A stretch of DNA of 64,000 nucleotides from Epidermidibacterium keratini (GCF_009834025.1 NZ_CP047156.1:2542001-2606000), one strand, 5' to 3'; shown: positions 26,313 to 35,175, numbered from the stretch's first letter. The notes: a model not told the origin generated them from the sequence alone. Made by a program: numbers and translations.

Positions 26313-26788
26313 CGCCGCAACCCTCTATCCGCCCCACACGCATTCAGACCCTCATCGCGCTGGCCGTGGCACTGTCGCTGCTGAGCTGGGCCGTCGTGAG
26401 CGGGTGGTACGGCGACATCCCGCCGTTTGAGTGGTTCATGCCGGTGGGCATCGGCCTCGTTGCCGCCGGCGAGCTGTTCGGCGGACGCGTCCTGAAGCGC
26501 CGCATCGAGGGGACGGACGGCGCGCCGCCGCCTGATCCGCTCGTCGCGGCGCGGGTCGTCGTACTCGGCAAGGCCAGCGCCTACCTCGGAGCCGGGTTCG
26601 CCGGACTGTGGGCTGGCGCGGCTCTATATCCGGCAAGCCAATGGGGCTATTTGCTCAGTGCCAAGACCGACACGGTCGTCGCCTTGGTCGGAGTAGCGCT
26701 GTCGGTAGCGCTGACCTGCACCGGACTGTGGCTGGAGAGCATTACCCGGATCAAGGCAAGCGACGACGACGATCGAGGGCCAAGGTAA
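26309..26788 (+). CDS. DUF3180 membrane protein
   Basis: A 159-residue protein with four membrane helices (about 10-32, 37-58, 83-107, 118-142). The pattern SWAVVSGWYGDIPPFEWFMPVGIG and then DPLVAARVVVLGKASAYLGAGFAGLWAGAALY is the DUF3180 signature. It is regularly the last gene of actinobacterial fol operons and starts with a 4-base overlap with folK. Function unknown. The 109-bp gap downstream holds no gene; GTTATGAAT and TATGGGTACGG elements there may be promoter parts for the nucleotidase gene. Confidence 0.85.
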   Translation: MTPQPSIRPTRIQTLIALAVALSLLSWAVVSGWYGDIPPFEWFMPVGIGLVAAGELFGGRVLKRRIEGTDGAPPPDPLVAARVVVLGKASAYLGAGFAGLWAGAALYPASQWGYLLSAKTDTVVALVGVALSVALTCTGLWLESITRIKASDDDDRGPR

Positions 26789-26897
26789 ACATCTCGTGGA
26801 TTGTTATGAATCTGCGTCGTTAGGCTTGCGTATGGGTACGGATACGGCCAAGGTTAAAAACCGTCGCCCCTGTCCCACGATGGAGATCTAGTCGACT

Positions 26898-29180
26898 ATG
26901 ACTCGCCGCCTGACCCGTGCCTCGGGTCTGTTAGCTACCGCTGCGCTCAGCCTCACCTCGTTTCTGGCCCTTGGGACCTCGCCGGCCGAAGCCGGTGTCG
27001 CCGTCCCGTGCGAGGCGATCCCAGACAACGACCCCAACCTGATCAACCTACTGGATATCAACGACTTCCACGGGCGCATCGACTCCAACACGGTTGCCTT
27101 TGCGGCCACCATCGAGCAGCTGCGCGCAGCGAGCGGCGAGGCAAACACGGCGTTCGTCGGCTCTGGCGACCTCGTCGGTGCCTCGGTCTTTGCCTCCGCG
27201 GTGCAGGAAGACCAACCCACGATCGACGTACTCAATGCGCTTGAGATGGATGCGGCATCGGTCGGCAACCACGAGTTCGACAAGGGCACGGCCGACCTGA
27301 CCGACCGCATCGACCCGGCGGCCGACTGGACGTATCTCGCGGCCAACGTCTATGACAGTGCAGGCACCCCGATCCTGCCCGAATACGAGATCCTCGACAT
27401 CAACGGCTTCTCCGTCGGCGTCATCGGCGCCGTCACCCAGGAGACGCCCAGCCTGACCGGCGAACTCGGTAACATCACGTTCGGTGATCCGGTCGACGCG
27501 GTCAACCGCGTCGCGGCGCAGCTCTCCGATGGCGACCCGACCAACGGCGAAGCCGACGTCATCGTGGCCAACTACCACGAGGGCGGGGCGCTGACCGGAG
27601 ACGCGACGCTCGACCAGCAGACCTCCGGCAGCCCGGTCTTCAACAAGATCGTCAACCAGACGGCCGCGACGGTCGATGCGATCTTCACCGGCCACACCCA
27701 CCAGAAATACGTCTACGACGGCGCGATCCCGGGTCTGCCCGGCCAGACCCGCCCGATCCTGCAGACCGGCTCGTACGGCGAAAACATCGGTCAGGTCCAG
27801 CTCACCGTCGACCGCACCAGCAACGACGTCCTCACCTACTGCGCGCAGAACGTGGCGCGGCTGAGCACGGTCACCGACGCGCAGCTCGCGATGCCCCGCG
27901 TCGCTGCGGTCAAGCAGATCACCGACGCGGCGATTGCGTATGCCGCCGAGGTCGGCAACGAGCCGATCGGGTCGGTCACCGACGACATCACGACGGCCTT
28001 CACCGGCGGTTCCTACACCGGCGACGGCAGCACCTACGTCGGCGGCACCCGCGACGACCGTGCCAGCGAGTCAACCCTGGGCAACCTCGTTGCCAACTCG
28101 CTCGTCGAGTCGCTGTCCACCCGTGGGGCGACCATCGGCGTCGTGAACCCCGGTGGTCTGCGCTCGGAGCTCTACTACGCCGGCGACACCAGCTCCAACC
28201 CGGCCAACACCGACGGCGTCGTGACCTACGCCGAGGCAAACGCGGTGCTGCCGTTCGTCAACAACCTCTGGACGGTCTCGGTGACTGGCGCGCAGTTCAA
28301 GCAGATCCTCGAGGAGCAGTGGCAGCTCGACGCCAACGGAGCTGTGCCGAGCCGTCCGTTCCTCAAGCTCGGCTTGTCGGACAATGTCACCTATACCTAC
28401 GATCCGGCGGCACCGCAGGGTTCGCACATCACGTCGGTGACCATCGACGGCGCGCCGCTTGACCCCGCGGCGTCGTACACGATCGGCACGTTCTCCTTCC
28501 TCGCGCAGGGCGGCGATAACTTCCACACCTTCGCCGAGTCCACCAATGTGCAGGACTCCGGGTTGATCGACCGTGATGCCTGGATCTCCTACCTGCAGCA
28601 GAACTCCCCGGTCTCGCCCAACTACGCGAAGGGCGCCGTTGCGGTCGACCAGCTGCCGACCACAATCACCGCCGGTGACGCGCTCAACTTCACCGCGTAC
28701 GGCTTCGACCTGACCAGCCTCGGCAGCCCGCTCAACACCGACGGCGTCGTCCTGCTGGACGGTGAGCAGATCGGCACCTTCACGATCGTCGACGGTGCCG
28801 GACCGGGTGGCGTGCGAGGCGCGGTCATCACCAGCACGATCCCGGCGGGTACGCAGGCCGGCCCGGCAACTTTGCAGCTGGTTGCCACGCAGTCCGGGAC
28901 GACCGTGACCATCCCGATCACCGTCGAGGCAGCCCCGGCCCCGCCGAGCACCACGGCGCCACCGACGACGGCCCCGCCGACCACTCCGGGTACGACGGCT
29001 CCCGGTACGACGGCTCCCGGCACGACCGCACCTGCGGGCTCCGCAAGCGGCAATGGCGGCAAGTCCGGTGGCCCGCTGGCCAAGACCGGTGCCGACACGA
29101 AGGGACCGCTCGTCACGGCGGCAGCGCTGTTGATCGCCGGTGCGGGCTGCCTCGTGGCCGGTCGCAGGCGCCGCGACTAG
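26898..29180 (+). CDS. Secreted, sortase-anchored 5'-nucleotidase / UshA-type metallophosphoesterase
   Basis: A 760-residue cell-surface enzyme that probably hydrolyses nucleotides or UDP-sugars. It has a signal peptide at about 1-33 (cut near AEAGVA). The metallophosphatase domain shows LLDINDFHGRID, VGSGDLVGAS, SVGNHEFDKG, VANYHEGG and FTGHTHQKYVYDG. The C-terminal 5'-nucleotidase domain has NPGGLRSELYYAG and the FLAQGGDNFHTF block. A Thr/Pro-rich spacer (TTAPPTTPGTTAPGT) precedes LAKTG near residue 727, then a membrane helix and RRRR, the layout of a cell-wall sorting signal. LAxTG is the class E sortase motif of actinobacteria. Confidence 0.92.
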   Translation: MTRRLTRASGLLATAALSLTSFLALGTSPAEAGVAVPCEAIPDNDPNLINLLDINDFHGRIDSNTVAFAATIEQLRAASGEANTAFVGSGDLVGASVFASAVQEDQPTIDVLNALEMDAASVGNHEFDKGTADLTDRIDPAADWTYLAANVYDSAGTPILPEYEILDINGFSVGVIGAVTQETPSLTGELGNITFGDPVDAVNRVAAQLSDGDPTNGEADVIVANYHEGGALTGDATLDQQTSGSPVFNKIVNQTAATVDAIFTGHTHQKYVYDGAIPGLPGQTRPILQTGSYGENIGQVQLTVDRTSNDVLTYCAQNVARLSTVTDAQLAMPRVAAVKQITDAAIAYAAEVGNEPIGSVTDDITTAFTGGSYTGDGSTYVGGTRDDRASESTLGNLVANSLVESLSTRGATIGVVNPGGLRSELYYAGDTSSNPANTDGVVTYAEANAVLPFVNNLWTVSVTGAQFKQILEEQWQLDANGAVPSRPFLKLGLSDNVTYTYDPAAPQGSHITSVTIDGAPLDPAASYTIGTFSFLAQGGDNFHTFAESTNVQDSGLIDRDAWISYLQQNSPVSPNYAKGAVAVDQLPTTITAGDALNFTAYGFDLTSLGSPLNTDGVVLLDGEQIGTFTIVDGAGPGGVRGAVITSTIPAGTQAGPATLQLVATQSGTTVTIPITVEAAPAPPSTTAPPTTAPPTTPGTTAPGTTAPGTTAPAGSASGNGGKSGGPLAKTGADTKGPLVTAAALLIAGAGCLVAGRRRRD

Positions 29181-29224
29181 CGGCAAGCAGCGGCCCCGCC
29201 TCGATCGCCAACGCAGCCGCGGCA

Positions 29225-29243
29225 TAAGGTAAGCCTCACCTAA
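29225..29243 (+). promoter_or_regulatory. DtxR/IdeR-type iron box
   Basis: TAAGGTAAGCCTCACCTAA matches the 19-bp iron-box consensus TTAGGTTAGCCTAACCTAA at 16 positions. It ends 22 bp before the GTG of the siderophore-binding lipoprotein gene, where bound repressor would block transcription under iron sufficiency. Confidence 0.88.
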
Positions 29244-29265
29244 TTTTCAGAGGTGAGGAGTACCT

Positions 29266-30255
29266 GTGTCTCGTCGCGTTCTCGGTGGTCATGCGGCCGT
29301 CGTACTTGCCGCGGTGATCGCTCTGGGCGGTTGTTCTGCTGATGACCCCGGCGCCAAAGGGGGAGTGACCGTCGAGCACGTCTACGGCACGACCGTGGTG
29401 CCGGACAACCCTGAGCGCATCGTCACGCTCGGGCTGTCGGACCAAGATCCGCTGCTCGCGCTCGGTGTGCAGCCGATCGCGGTCTACCCCTGGTACGGCG
29501 ACTACGAGTACGCGACCTGGCCGTGGGCGCAAGACGAGCTCGGCGACGCGCAGCCGGTGGTGCTCAACGACGGCGTCCGCAACGAAGCCAAGCCACCCAG
29601 GGAGGAGATCGCCTCGCTGAAGCCGGATCTGATCATCTCGCTCTACAACGGCACCACGAAGGAGCAGTACGAGCAGCTGAGCGATATAGCCCCGGTCGTC
29701 GTGCCCGACAAGGAATACGCCAACTTCGCGATCACCTGGCAGGAGGCCACTCGAGTGACCGGAGAAGCGCTGGGGCGCGAGGATGAGGCGGTCGCGCTCG
29801 TGGAGCAGCTCGAGCAGTCGTTCGCCGACGCCGCCGAGCAGAACCCGAGCTTCGCGCAACAGGAGGTCGTCGTCGCCGAGCGCTTCGAGCCGGGCGAGAC
29901 GATCGTGCGGGGCGGCAACGACGTACGGGCGAAGTTCTTCGAGCAGCTGGGCTTCACCGTCCCCAACGAGATCGCCGGGGTGCAGGCCGACGAGTACGGC
30001 GAGCTGCCGGTGCCCGATGAGCAGATGCTGGAGCTGTCGAAGGATCTGCTCGTGTGGAACGTCGGCTTCGCCCCTGAGGCTCGCGCCACGGTGGAGGGGC
30101 TCGGCCTCTACTCGCAGATGCCGGTCGTGCAGGCCGGCAACGTGCTGTGGGTTGAAGACGAGGTGATCTCCGGTGCCTTCACCTGGGGCACGGTGCTGAG
30201 CCTTCAGTACGCGCTCGATGAGCTGCTGCCGCAGATCACCGAAGTAGCGGCGTAA
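29266..30255 (+). CDS. Iron-siderophore ABC transporter substrate-binding lipoprotein
   Basis: A 329-residue class III binding protein (FepB/FhuD type). Residues 1-23 are a lipoprotein signal with lipobox ALGGC (Cys23). TVVPDNPERIVTLGLSDQDPLLALGV and EEIASLKPDLIISLYNGTTKEQYEQLSDIAPVV are the usual lobe 1 blocks. A long helix links the lobes at about 155-185, and GNVLWVEDEVISGAFTWGTVLSLQYALDEL closes lobe 2. GAGGTGAGGAG precedes the GTG start. The iron box upstream implies induction on iron starvation. No permease or ATPase follows; a strong terminator lies directly downstream, so it must work with a transporter encoded elsewhere. Confidence 0.92.
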   Translation: MSRRVLGGHAAVVLAAVIALGGCSADDPGAKGGVTVEHVYGTTVVPDNPERIVTLGLSDQDPLLALGVQPIAVYPWYGDYEYATWPWAQDELGDAQPVVLNDGVRNEAKPPREEIASLKPDLIISLYNGTTKEQYEQLSDIAPVVVPDKEYANFAITWQEATRVTGEALGREDEAVALVEQLEQSFADAAEQNPSFAQQEVVVAERFEPGETIVRGGNDVRAKFFEQLGFTVPNEIAGVQADEYGELPVPDEQMLELSKDLLVWNVGFAPEARATVEGLGLYSQMPVVQAGNVLWVEDEVISGAFTWGTVLSLQYALDELLPQITEVAA

Positions 30256-30266
30256 CCGCGACAACG

Positions 30267-30302
30267 AATCGGGCCGGATCCCCCGTGGGATCCGGCCCGA
30301 TT
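30267..30302. terminator. Bidirectional hairpin terminator
   Basis: Arms AATCGGGCCGGATCCC (30267-30282) and GGGATCCGGCCCGATT (30287-30302) pair perfectly over 16 bp around a 4-base loop CCGT. It lies between the convergent siderophore-binding and YceI genes. Confidence 0.85.
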
Positions 30303-30318
30303 GCGTGGGGCGCGCTGG

Positions 30319-30879
30319 CTACCGAGCCAGGTCCGCCTCGATGTCGAGGGTGATGGTGATCTTGTCGCCGATCACGACGCCGCCGCCCTCAAGCGGCATG
30401 TTGAACTCGACGCCGAAGTCCTTGCGGTCGAGCACCGTGGAGGCTTCGAAACCGGCCTTCTGGCCGCCCTGGCCGTCGGGGCCGACGCCGGAGAACTCGA
30501 CGGTGAGATCGACCGGCTTGGTGACGCCGTTGACGGTCAGATCACCAGCGACGATCCAGTCGCCGCCCTTGGCGCTTACGGACTTCGATACGAACTCGAG
30601 CGTCTCGGTGCTCTCGACGTTGAAGAAGTCGGCGCTCCGCAGGTGGCCATCGCGCTGCTCGTTGCCGGTATCAACCGACGAGGCGACGATCGTGGCGTTC
30701 ACCGACGACTGCTCGATGGTCTCGCCGACGGTGATGGCGCCGGAGAACTGCTTGAAGTTGCCGCGGACCTTGCTGACCATCATGTGACGGACGCTGAAGC
30801 TCACGGTGCTGTGCACCGGGTCGATGTTCCAGGTGCCGGGGGTCAGACCGAGCGAGTTTGCGGTCGTGGTGGAGGACAT
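30319..30879 (-). CDS. YceI-family polyisoprenoid-binding-like protein
   Basis: A 186-residue lipocalin-like beta-barrel protein. LTPGTWNIDPVHSTVSFSVRHMMVSKVRGNF is the family start, followed by NEQRDGHLRSADFFNVE and DLTVNGVTKPVDLTVEFSGVG. There is no signal peptide, so it is cytosolic, unlike E. coli YceI. Proteins of this type bind isoprenoid chains or amphiphiles and are often stress-induced; the ligand here is unknown. It is divergent from a MarR gene, and two AGTTG-N6-CAACT palindromes sit between them, so MarR control is likely. Confidence 0.9.
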   Translation of the reverse strand: MSSTTTANSLGLTPGTWNIDPVHSTVSFSVRHMMVSKVRGNFKQFSGAITVGETIEQSSVNATIVASSVDTGNEQRDGHLRSADFFNVESTETLEFVSKSVSAKGGDWIVAGDLTVNGVTKPVDLTVEFSGVGPDGQGGQKAGFEASTVLDRKDFGVEFNMPLEGGGVVIGDKITITLDIEADLAR

Positions 30880-30980
30880 GCTTTCCTTTCGCGCCCACAG
30901 CCGCGCGCCTCAGGCGCGCCTGCTCACCGGGCTAAGGTGGTTTGACGTCAGATTCAGGTGGTGGCCCGCCAAGACGGACA

Positions 30981-31017
30981 AGTTGAATCTACAACTAGTT
31001 AAGTTGAAACGTCAACT
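30981..31017. promoter_or_regulatory. Twin MarR-type operators
   Basis: Two palindromes of the form AGTTG-N6-CAACT lie at 30981-30996 and 31002-31017, 21 bp apart centre to centre, so both face the same side of the helix. They sit in the 160-bp divergent region between yceI and marR, 23 bp from the marR start. Confidence 0.8.
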
Positions 31018-31039
31018 ATCTTGGCGTAGGATGGGTCAC

Positions 31040-31534
31040 ATGGCGAAGACAGAGTGGCTCTCCGAGGATGAGCAGCGCGCATGGCGGGGGTTCCTGCTCG
31101 CCTCGCGGCTGGTGATGGACCAGCTAGGCCGCGAGCTGCAGCTCGAACATGATCTCTCGCTGACCGACTACGGAATCCTGGTCCGGCTGAGTGAAGAACC
31201 CGGTCACCGGTTGCGGATGACCGACCTCGCGGCATCATCGGGCCTGTCCAAGAGCCGGCTCAGCCACCAGATGAAGCGCCTGGACACGCGTGGGCTGACG
31301 ACGCGCTCGCACTGCAGCGAGGACGCCCGTGGCATGTTTGCCGAGCTCACCGAACACGGGTACGCCGTACTCTCCGCGGCAGCACACACCCACGTGAAGG
31401 GCGTCCGCGAGCACCTGCTGGCCGCGATGGAGCAGAGCCAGGTGCGCGATCTGGCGCAGTGGAGCGAGCGGGTCGTGCGCCACCTCGATGTGGAAGGGCG
31501 CTCCGGGCCGCTGTTGCCGGCGGTTGGCCTCTAG
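31040..31534 (+). CDS. MarR-family transcriptional regulator
   Basis: A 164-residue winged-helix regulator. The first helix has EDEQRAWRGFLLASRLVMDQLGRELQ. SLTDYGILVRLSEEPGHRLRMTDLAASSGLSKSRLSHQMKRLDTRGLTTR is the DNA-binding core, with the recognition helix at SKSRLSHQMKRL, and the wing is SEDARGMFAELTEHG. The ATG at 31040 gives the usual family start and has GGATGGG upstream; ATG 31031 is an alternative. It probably represses itself and yceI through the twin operators. The ligand is unknown. The carbonic anhydrase gene follows after 9 bp and may be co-transcribed. Confidence 0.9.
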   Translation: MAKTEWLSEDEQRAWRGFLLASRLVMDQLGRELQLEHDLSLTDYGILVRLSEEPGHRLRMTDLAASSGLSKSRLSHQMKRLDTRGLTTRSHCSEDARGMFAELTEHGYAVLSAAAHTHVKGVREHLLAAMEQSQVRDLAQWSERVVRHLDVEGRSGPLLPAVGL

Positions 31535-31543
31535 GCTGAGCGG

Positions 31544-32158
31544 GTGACCGAACTCAGCCCAGCCCAGGCCTGGCAGCGGATGCTCGATGGCAACCACCGG
31601 TTCGCCAACGACCTCGCCAGCGAAATCTCCCATGACGCTTCCAAGCGCGCCTCTCTCAGTGAGGGACAGGCACCCTTCGCGCTCGTCTTCGGGTGCTCGG
31701 ACTCGCGCGCGGCCGCCGAGCTGATCTTCGACCAGGGCCTCGGCGAGCTCTTCGTCGTCCGTACGGCGGGGCATGTCGTCGATCCCGGCGTACTCGGCTC
31801 TATCGAGTTCGGCGTCGAGGTACTCGGCGCCGCACTGATCGTCGTACTCGGCCATGACTCGTGTGGTGCCGTCGTCGCGACGATGAACGCCGTCGACAGC
31901 GGCGAGCTGCCCGGTGGCTACCTGCGCGACATCGTCGAGCGCGTGCTGCCGAGCACGCTCGCGGTCGCTGCCGAGGACGGGGAGCTGACCACCGGCTCGG
32001 TCGTCGCCGAGCATGTGCTGCAGACCTCCCGACTGCTGGCCGACCGCTCGCAGGTCCTTGCCCGCGCGATTGACGACGGCAAGCTCGCGATCGTCGGGGC
32101 GACCTACCAGCTTGCCGAAGGACGTGTGCGCGCCGAAGGCGTCATCGGCGAGGTCTGA
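31544..32158 (+). CDS. Beta-class carbonic anhydrase
   Basis: Interconverts CO2 and bicarbonate with a zinc ion. The 204 residues contain the zinc motifs CSDSR (Cys51, Asp53, Arg55) and GHDSCGAV (His104, Cys107), plus VVRTAGHVVDPGVLGSIEFGVEVLGA between them. The GTG start is 9 bp after the marR stop, so the two may share a transcript. The stop is 10 bp from the convergent yaaA stop, with no room for a separate terminator. Confidence 0.93.
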   Translation: MTELSPAQAWQRMLDGNHRFANDLASEISHDASKRASLSEGQAPFALVFGCSDSRAAAELIFDQGLGELFVVRTAGHVVDPGVLGSIEFGVEVLGAALIVVLGHDSCGAVVATMNAVDSGELPGGYLRDIVERVLPSTLAVAAEDGELTTGSVVAEHVLQTSRLLADRSQVLARAIDDGKLAIVGATYQLAEGRVRAEGVIGEV

Positions 32159-32168
32159 TCTCGACCGC

Positions 32169-32945
32169 TCAGTCGGTGATGACGTCGATCGTGTGGTCGG
32201 TGTGCTCGATCGAGATCGCCACAGGTGCGCCGGTCGCGGTGTGCACCGGCGTGCTCGCGAAATAGTCGCTGAGCACCGACGCGAGCTCGGCGACCGTGCG
32301 TGGCTCGTCGGAGCGCTCACTGAGCGCCCGCGCCACCAAACCCCGGCTGTGCTTGGCCATGTGGGTGACCACCTTGCGCGAGCCGCCGACGTCACGAAAG
32401 ACTCGGACGCCAACTGCGTCAGGTGCCCGCCACATGGCGGCGTACGCCGATGACCGGCAGTCGACGATCAGTCCCCGGGCGACGGGATCGAGCACTTCAC
32501 CGAGTCGCTGTGCCCAGTACGCCGACACCGCACCGACATCGGGCAGCGATACCGAGCCGGAGAGCCGGTACGCCGGGATTCGGTCATTGAGCCGTAGCGC
32601 GCCGAAAAGCGCGGAAAACAACACCACGCGTCGTCCGGCCCGTCGTTTAGCCGCGGCGTCGAGGCTGGCATATCCGAACGCGTCGTAGAGCACGCCGGTA
32701 TAGGTCGCCCACGCAGGCGCTGCCGGCACCTCTGGGAGCGCGACGTTGGCGCGAACCTCCTCGAGTACACCGCTCGAGACCTTGAAGATCTCCTGTGCTG
32801 CAGGGCTTCTCGCCGCGTTGATCGTCGCGGTCAGCATCGTCTCGCGAGCCTCGGTGAGGCCCTCGAAACTCAGCGCGTCCAGCCGCAGCGACGCGCCGCG
32901 CCGGGCTGCGGTCTTGCCTTCGGACGGAGGAAGCAGGATAAGCAC
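32169..32945 (-). CDS. yaaA: Peroxide-stress protein YaaA (UPF0246)
   Basis: A 258-residue DNA-binding protein family that limits intracellular free iron and DNA damage during peroxide stress in E. coli. It starts at GTG 32945 to give VLILLPPSEGKT, the invariant family start. TYTGVLYDAFGYASLD, VVLFSALFGALRLNDRIPAYRLSGSVSLP and FRDVGGSRKVVTHMAKHSRGLVARAL are conserved blocks. It is divergent from the next gene by 34 bp, so the promoters overlap. Confidence 0.88.
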   Translation of the reverse strand: MLILLPPSEGKTAARRGASLRLDALSFEGLTEARETMLTATINAARSPAAQEIFKVSSGVLEEVRANVALPEVPAAPAWATYTGVLYDAFGYASLDAAAKRRAGRRVVLFSALFGALRLNDRIPAYRLSGSVSLPDVGAVSAYWAQRLGEVLDPVARGLIVDCRSSAYAAMWRAPDAVGVRVFRDVGGSRKVVTHMAKHSRGLVARALSERSDEPRTVAELASVLSDYFASTPVHTATGAPVAISIEHTDHTIDVITD

Positions 32946-32979
32946 CGGACCAGTCTGCCGGACCTTAGAATGAGTCGCG

Positions 32980-33936
32980 ATGACCGCCCCGCAGCCACCG
33001 GAGCCCAACCCCGGACCCGCGCCAACGGCGCAGCCTGCCCCGCAGCCGGGGGTTCGCCGCCCGTGGTGGCGCCGCACGTGGGTGCTGATCGCGGCCGCCG
33101 GAGTCGTCGTACTCGCGGTCGCTGCTGCCTTGGTGCTGCCGCGGCTACTCGACCGAGGACCGTACGCCGCCGCGGGCCCCGACGACTCGACCGGCCATCG
33201 GCTCGCGACAACGCTGAGCCAGTCGATGACCTGCACCGCAGGCGAAATCGGAAAGCAGCGCTCCGTTCTCGCGTGCTTCGACCAGGACGAGCATCTCGTC
33301 GAGATCGTGTTTGCCCAGACCGACGAGGAGGGCCGGGTCGCGTCGTACACCGCCGAGACCCACGCGCTCGAGGACGATCCGACCGCTCCTTCTGACGGTC
33401 ATGGCCACGCTCAGGGAGACGCCGACGCAACGCTCGCGTTGGCTAACGAGGTCGCCGCGATCGTCACCCCTGACACCAACTTCGATGACTGCACCTTCGA
33501 CCGCACCACGGCGTACTACTGCTTTGCCGAAGTTGCGGAGTGGCGCGCTGACTCGCCGCAGGCCGTCGAGTCCACCGGCAAGGGCCAGGACCTGCCCGAG
33601 GCCAAAGCCATCACCGAAGCGCTGGCCGACGCAGGCTGGCAATGTGATCCGCTCGGCTGCAAGCACGGCGGGGCATCGGTGGCGACTCAGGAGGGTACGA
33701 CGGGGGTGGTGGTGCAGTTCGCCGCACCGGTGCCATCGGAGGCGATCGCGCCGGTCGCGCACGCCACGCTCGCTGGCGTCCCAGGCATCGACGAGCTCAA
33801 GAAGTGGGCGAGCGGACTGGACGGATCCGTCGACATCGTGGTGGCCGACGGCCTCGTCGCGGGATACGTGCCGCAGTCCGGCGGCGGGATTCTGGTGGTT
33901 GAGGAAGTCGCCGGAGTCATCGCCCAATCGACCTGA
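32980..33936 (+). CDS. Single-pass membrane protein, function unknown
   Basis: A 318-residue protein with a Pro-rich cytosolic start (PQPPEPNPGPAPTAQPAPQPG), basic residues, a membrane helix at about 34-56 (VLIAAAGVVVLAVAAALVLP) and a large outside domain. That domain has about six Cys (SMTCTAGE, VLACFDQ, DDCTFDR, YYCFAE, WQCDPLGCKHG), probably disulfide-linked, and ends with hydrophobic beta-like strands. I do not recognise the domain. The layout parallels other actinobacterial envelope proteins with Pro-rich cytosolic tails, such as the one at 16890-18293. Confidence 0.7.
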   Translation: MTAPQPPEPNPGPAPTAQPAPQPGVRRPWWRRTWVLIAAAGVVVLAVAAALVLPRLLDRGPYAAAGPDDSTGHRLATTLSQSMTCTAGEIGKQRSVLACFDQDEHLVEIVFAQTDEEGRVASYTAETHALEDDPTAPSDGHGHAQGDADATLALANEVAAIVTPDTNFDDCTFDRTTAYYCFAEVAEWRADSPQAVESTGKGQDLPEAKAITEALADAGWQCDPLGCKHGGASVATQEGTTGVVVQFAAPVPSEAIAPVAHATLAGVPGIDELKKWASGLDGSVDIVVADGLVAGYVPQSGGGILVVEEVAGVIAQST

Positions 33937-34014
33937 GGGTCGCCATTATCGGGAGAGCAGACCCCCGAATGTGATAGCAAGGACAAAACAGCCTGCTTCG
34001 ACCGAGGGAGACTC

Positions 34015-35115
34015 GTGGCCGCAGAGCAAAGCCTCCTCGCCCAGACCGAGTATGAAGAGAAGGCTCTGGCGTACGAGAAGCGCACCAAGTGGACGTTCGC
34101 GCAGCGACGGGCGGCGTGGAAGGCGGCGCTGCGCCGTGCCCCCGTCGAGTTCGGCCGCGACCAGAGCACCAACCTCGCAGCCTCACTGACCTACTACGCG
34201 ATTCTGGCGATCTTCCCGGCAGCGCTGGCGCTCGTCTCGCTCATCGGCGTGTTTGGCAACCCGCAGACAACGACCGACCAACTGCTCGACATCGTCGACA
34301 GCGTGGGAGCCGGAAACGCACGCGAGACCATCCAGCCGATCCTCGACCAGCTCATCAACTCCGGAGCGGCAGGGTTCGCCCTGGTCTTCGGTATCCTCGG
34401 CGCCGTCTTCTCCGCGTCGGGCTATGTCAGCGGTTTTGCCATCGCGATGAACCGGGTCTACGAGGTGACAGAGGGCCGCAACGCGATCAAGCTCAAGCTG
34501 CAACAGGTGCTCATCACCCTCGCGCTGATCGTGCTCGCCGTCATCGTCGCCTTCAGCCTCGTCGTGAGCGGCGATATCGCCCAGACGCTCGGCGGGCTGG
34601 TCGGTCTCGGTGACCAGGCCGTGACGGTGTGGAACTTCGCCAAGCTGCCGGTGATCTTGCTGATCGTGATGTTCATGGTCGCGATGCTCTACTACCTCAC
34701 GCCCAACATCCAGCGGCCGAAGTTCCGGCTCTTTACGCTCGGATCGGTCATCGGGGTGACGGTCTGGATCTTGCTTTCGATCGGATTTGCCTTCTACGTC
34801 ACGAACTTTGGGCGTTACAACAAGACCTACGGCACCCTGGCCGGCGTCATCGTCTTCCTGCTCTGGATCTGGATCACCAACATCGCGCTGTTGTTTGGTG
34901 CGGAGGTCGACTGCGAGGTCGAGCGGGCCCGCCAGCTCCAGCTGGGCATCAAGGCCGAGCGTCGCCTGCAGCTTCCGCCACGCGACATCTCTGCAGCGAT
35001 CGCGCAGGAGGAGCGATACGACAAGGTCGTGGCCGCGTCTCGACATATCCGTCAGGACGCCGAACGCACCACTCGCCGCCGCCTGCTCGGCCGCTCCACC
35101 GCCGACCGGTCCTAG
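34015..35115 (+). CDS. YihY/UPF0761 family inner-membrane protein
   Basis: A 366-residue protein with six predicted membrane helices between residues 60 and 305. RDQSTNLAASLTYYAILAIFPAALALVSLIGVFG is the family start motif; VFSASGYVSGFAIAMNRVYEV, MLYYLTPNIQRPKFRLFTLGSVIGVTVWIL and FNFGRYNKTYG-like YVTNFGRYNKTYGTLAGVIVFLLWIWITNIALLFGAEVDCE follow. Once annotated as ribonuclease BN, the family has no proven function; a lipid- or envelope-related role is likely. The C-terminal tail is basic and charged. It starts with GTG after GAGGGAGA-type purines. Confidence 0.88.
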   Translation: MAAEQSLLAQTEYEEKALAYEKRTKWTFAQRRAAWKAALRRAPVEFGRDQSTNLAASLTYYAILAIFPAALALVSLIGVFGNPQTTTDQLLDIVDSVGAGNARETIQPILDQLINSGAAGFALVFGILGAVFSASGYVSGFAIAMNRVYEVTEGRNAIKLKLQQVLITLALIVLAVIVAFSLVVSGDIAQTLGGLVGLGDQAVTVWNFAKLPVILLIVMFMVAMLYYLTPNIQRPKFRLFTLGSVIGVTVWILLSIGFAFYVTNFGRYNKTYGTLAGVIVFLLWIWITNIALLFGAEVDCEVERARQLQLGIKAERRLQLPPRDISAAIAQEERYDKVVAASRHIRQDAERTTRRRLLGRSTADRS

Positions 35116-35175
35116 CGTGACGAGCCAGACACTCTCCCGATTCGTCCGGTCTGACCGCAGGTGTGTAACCTGGTC

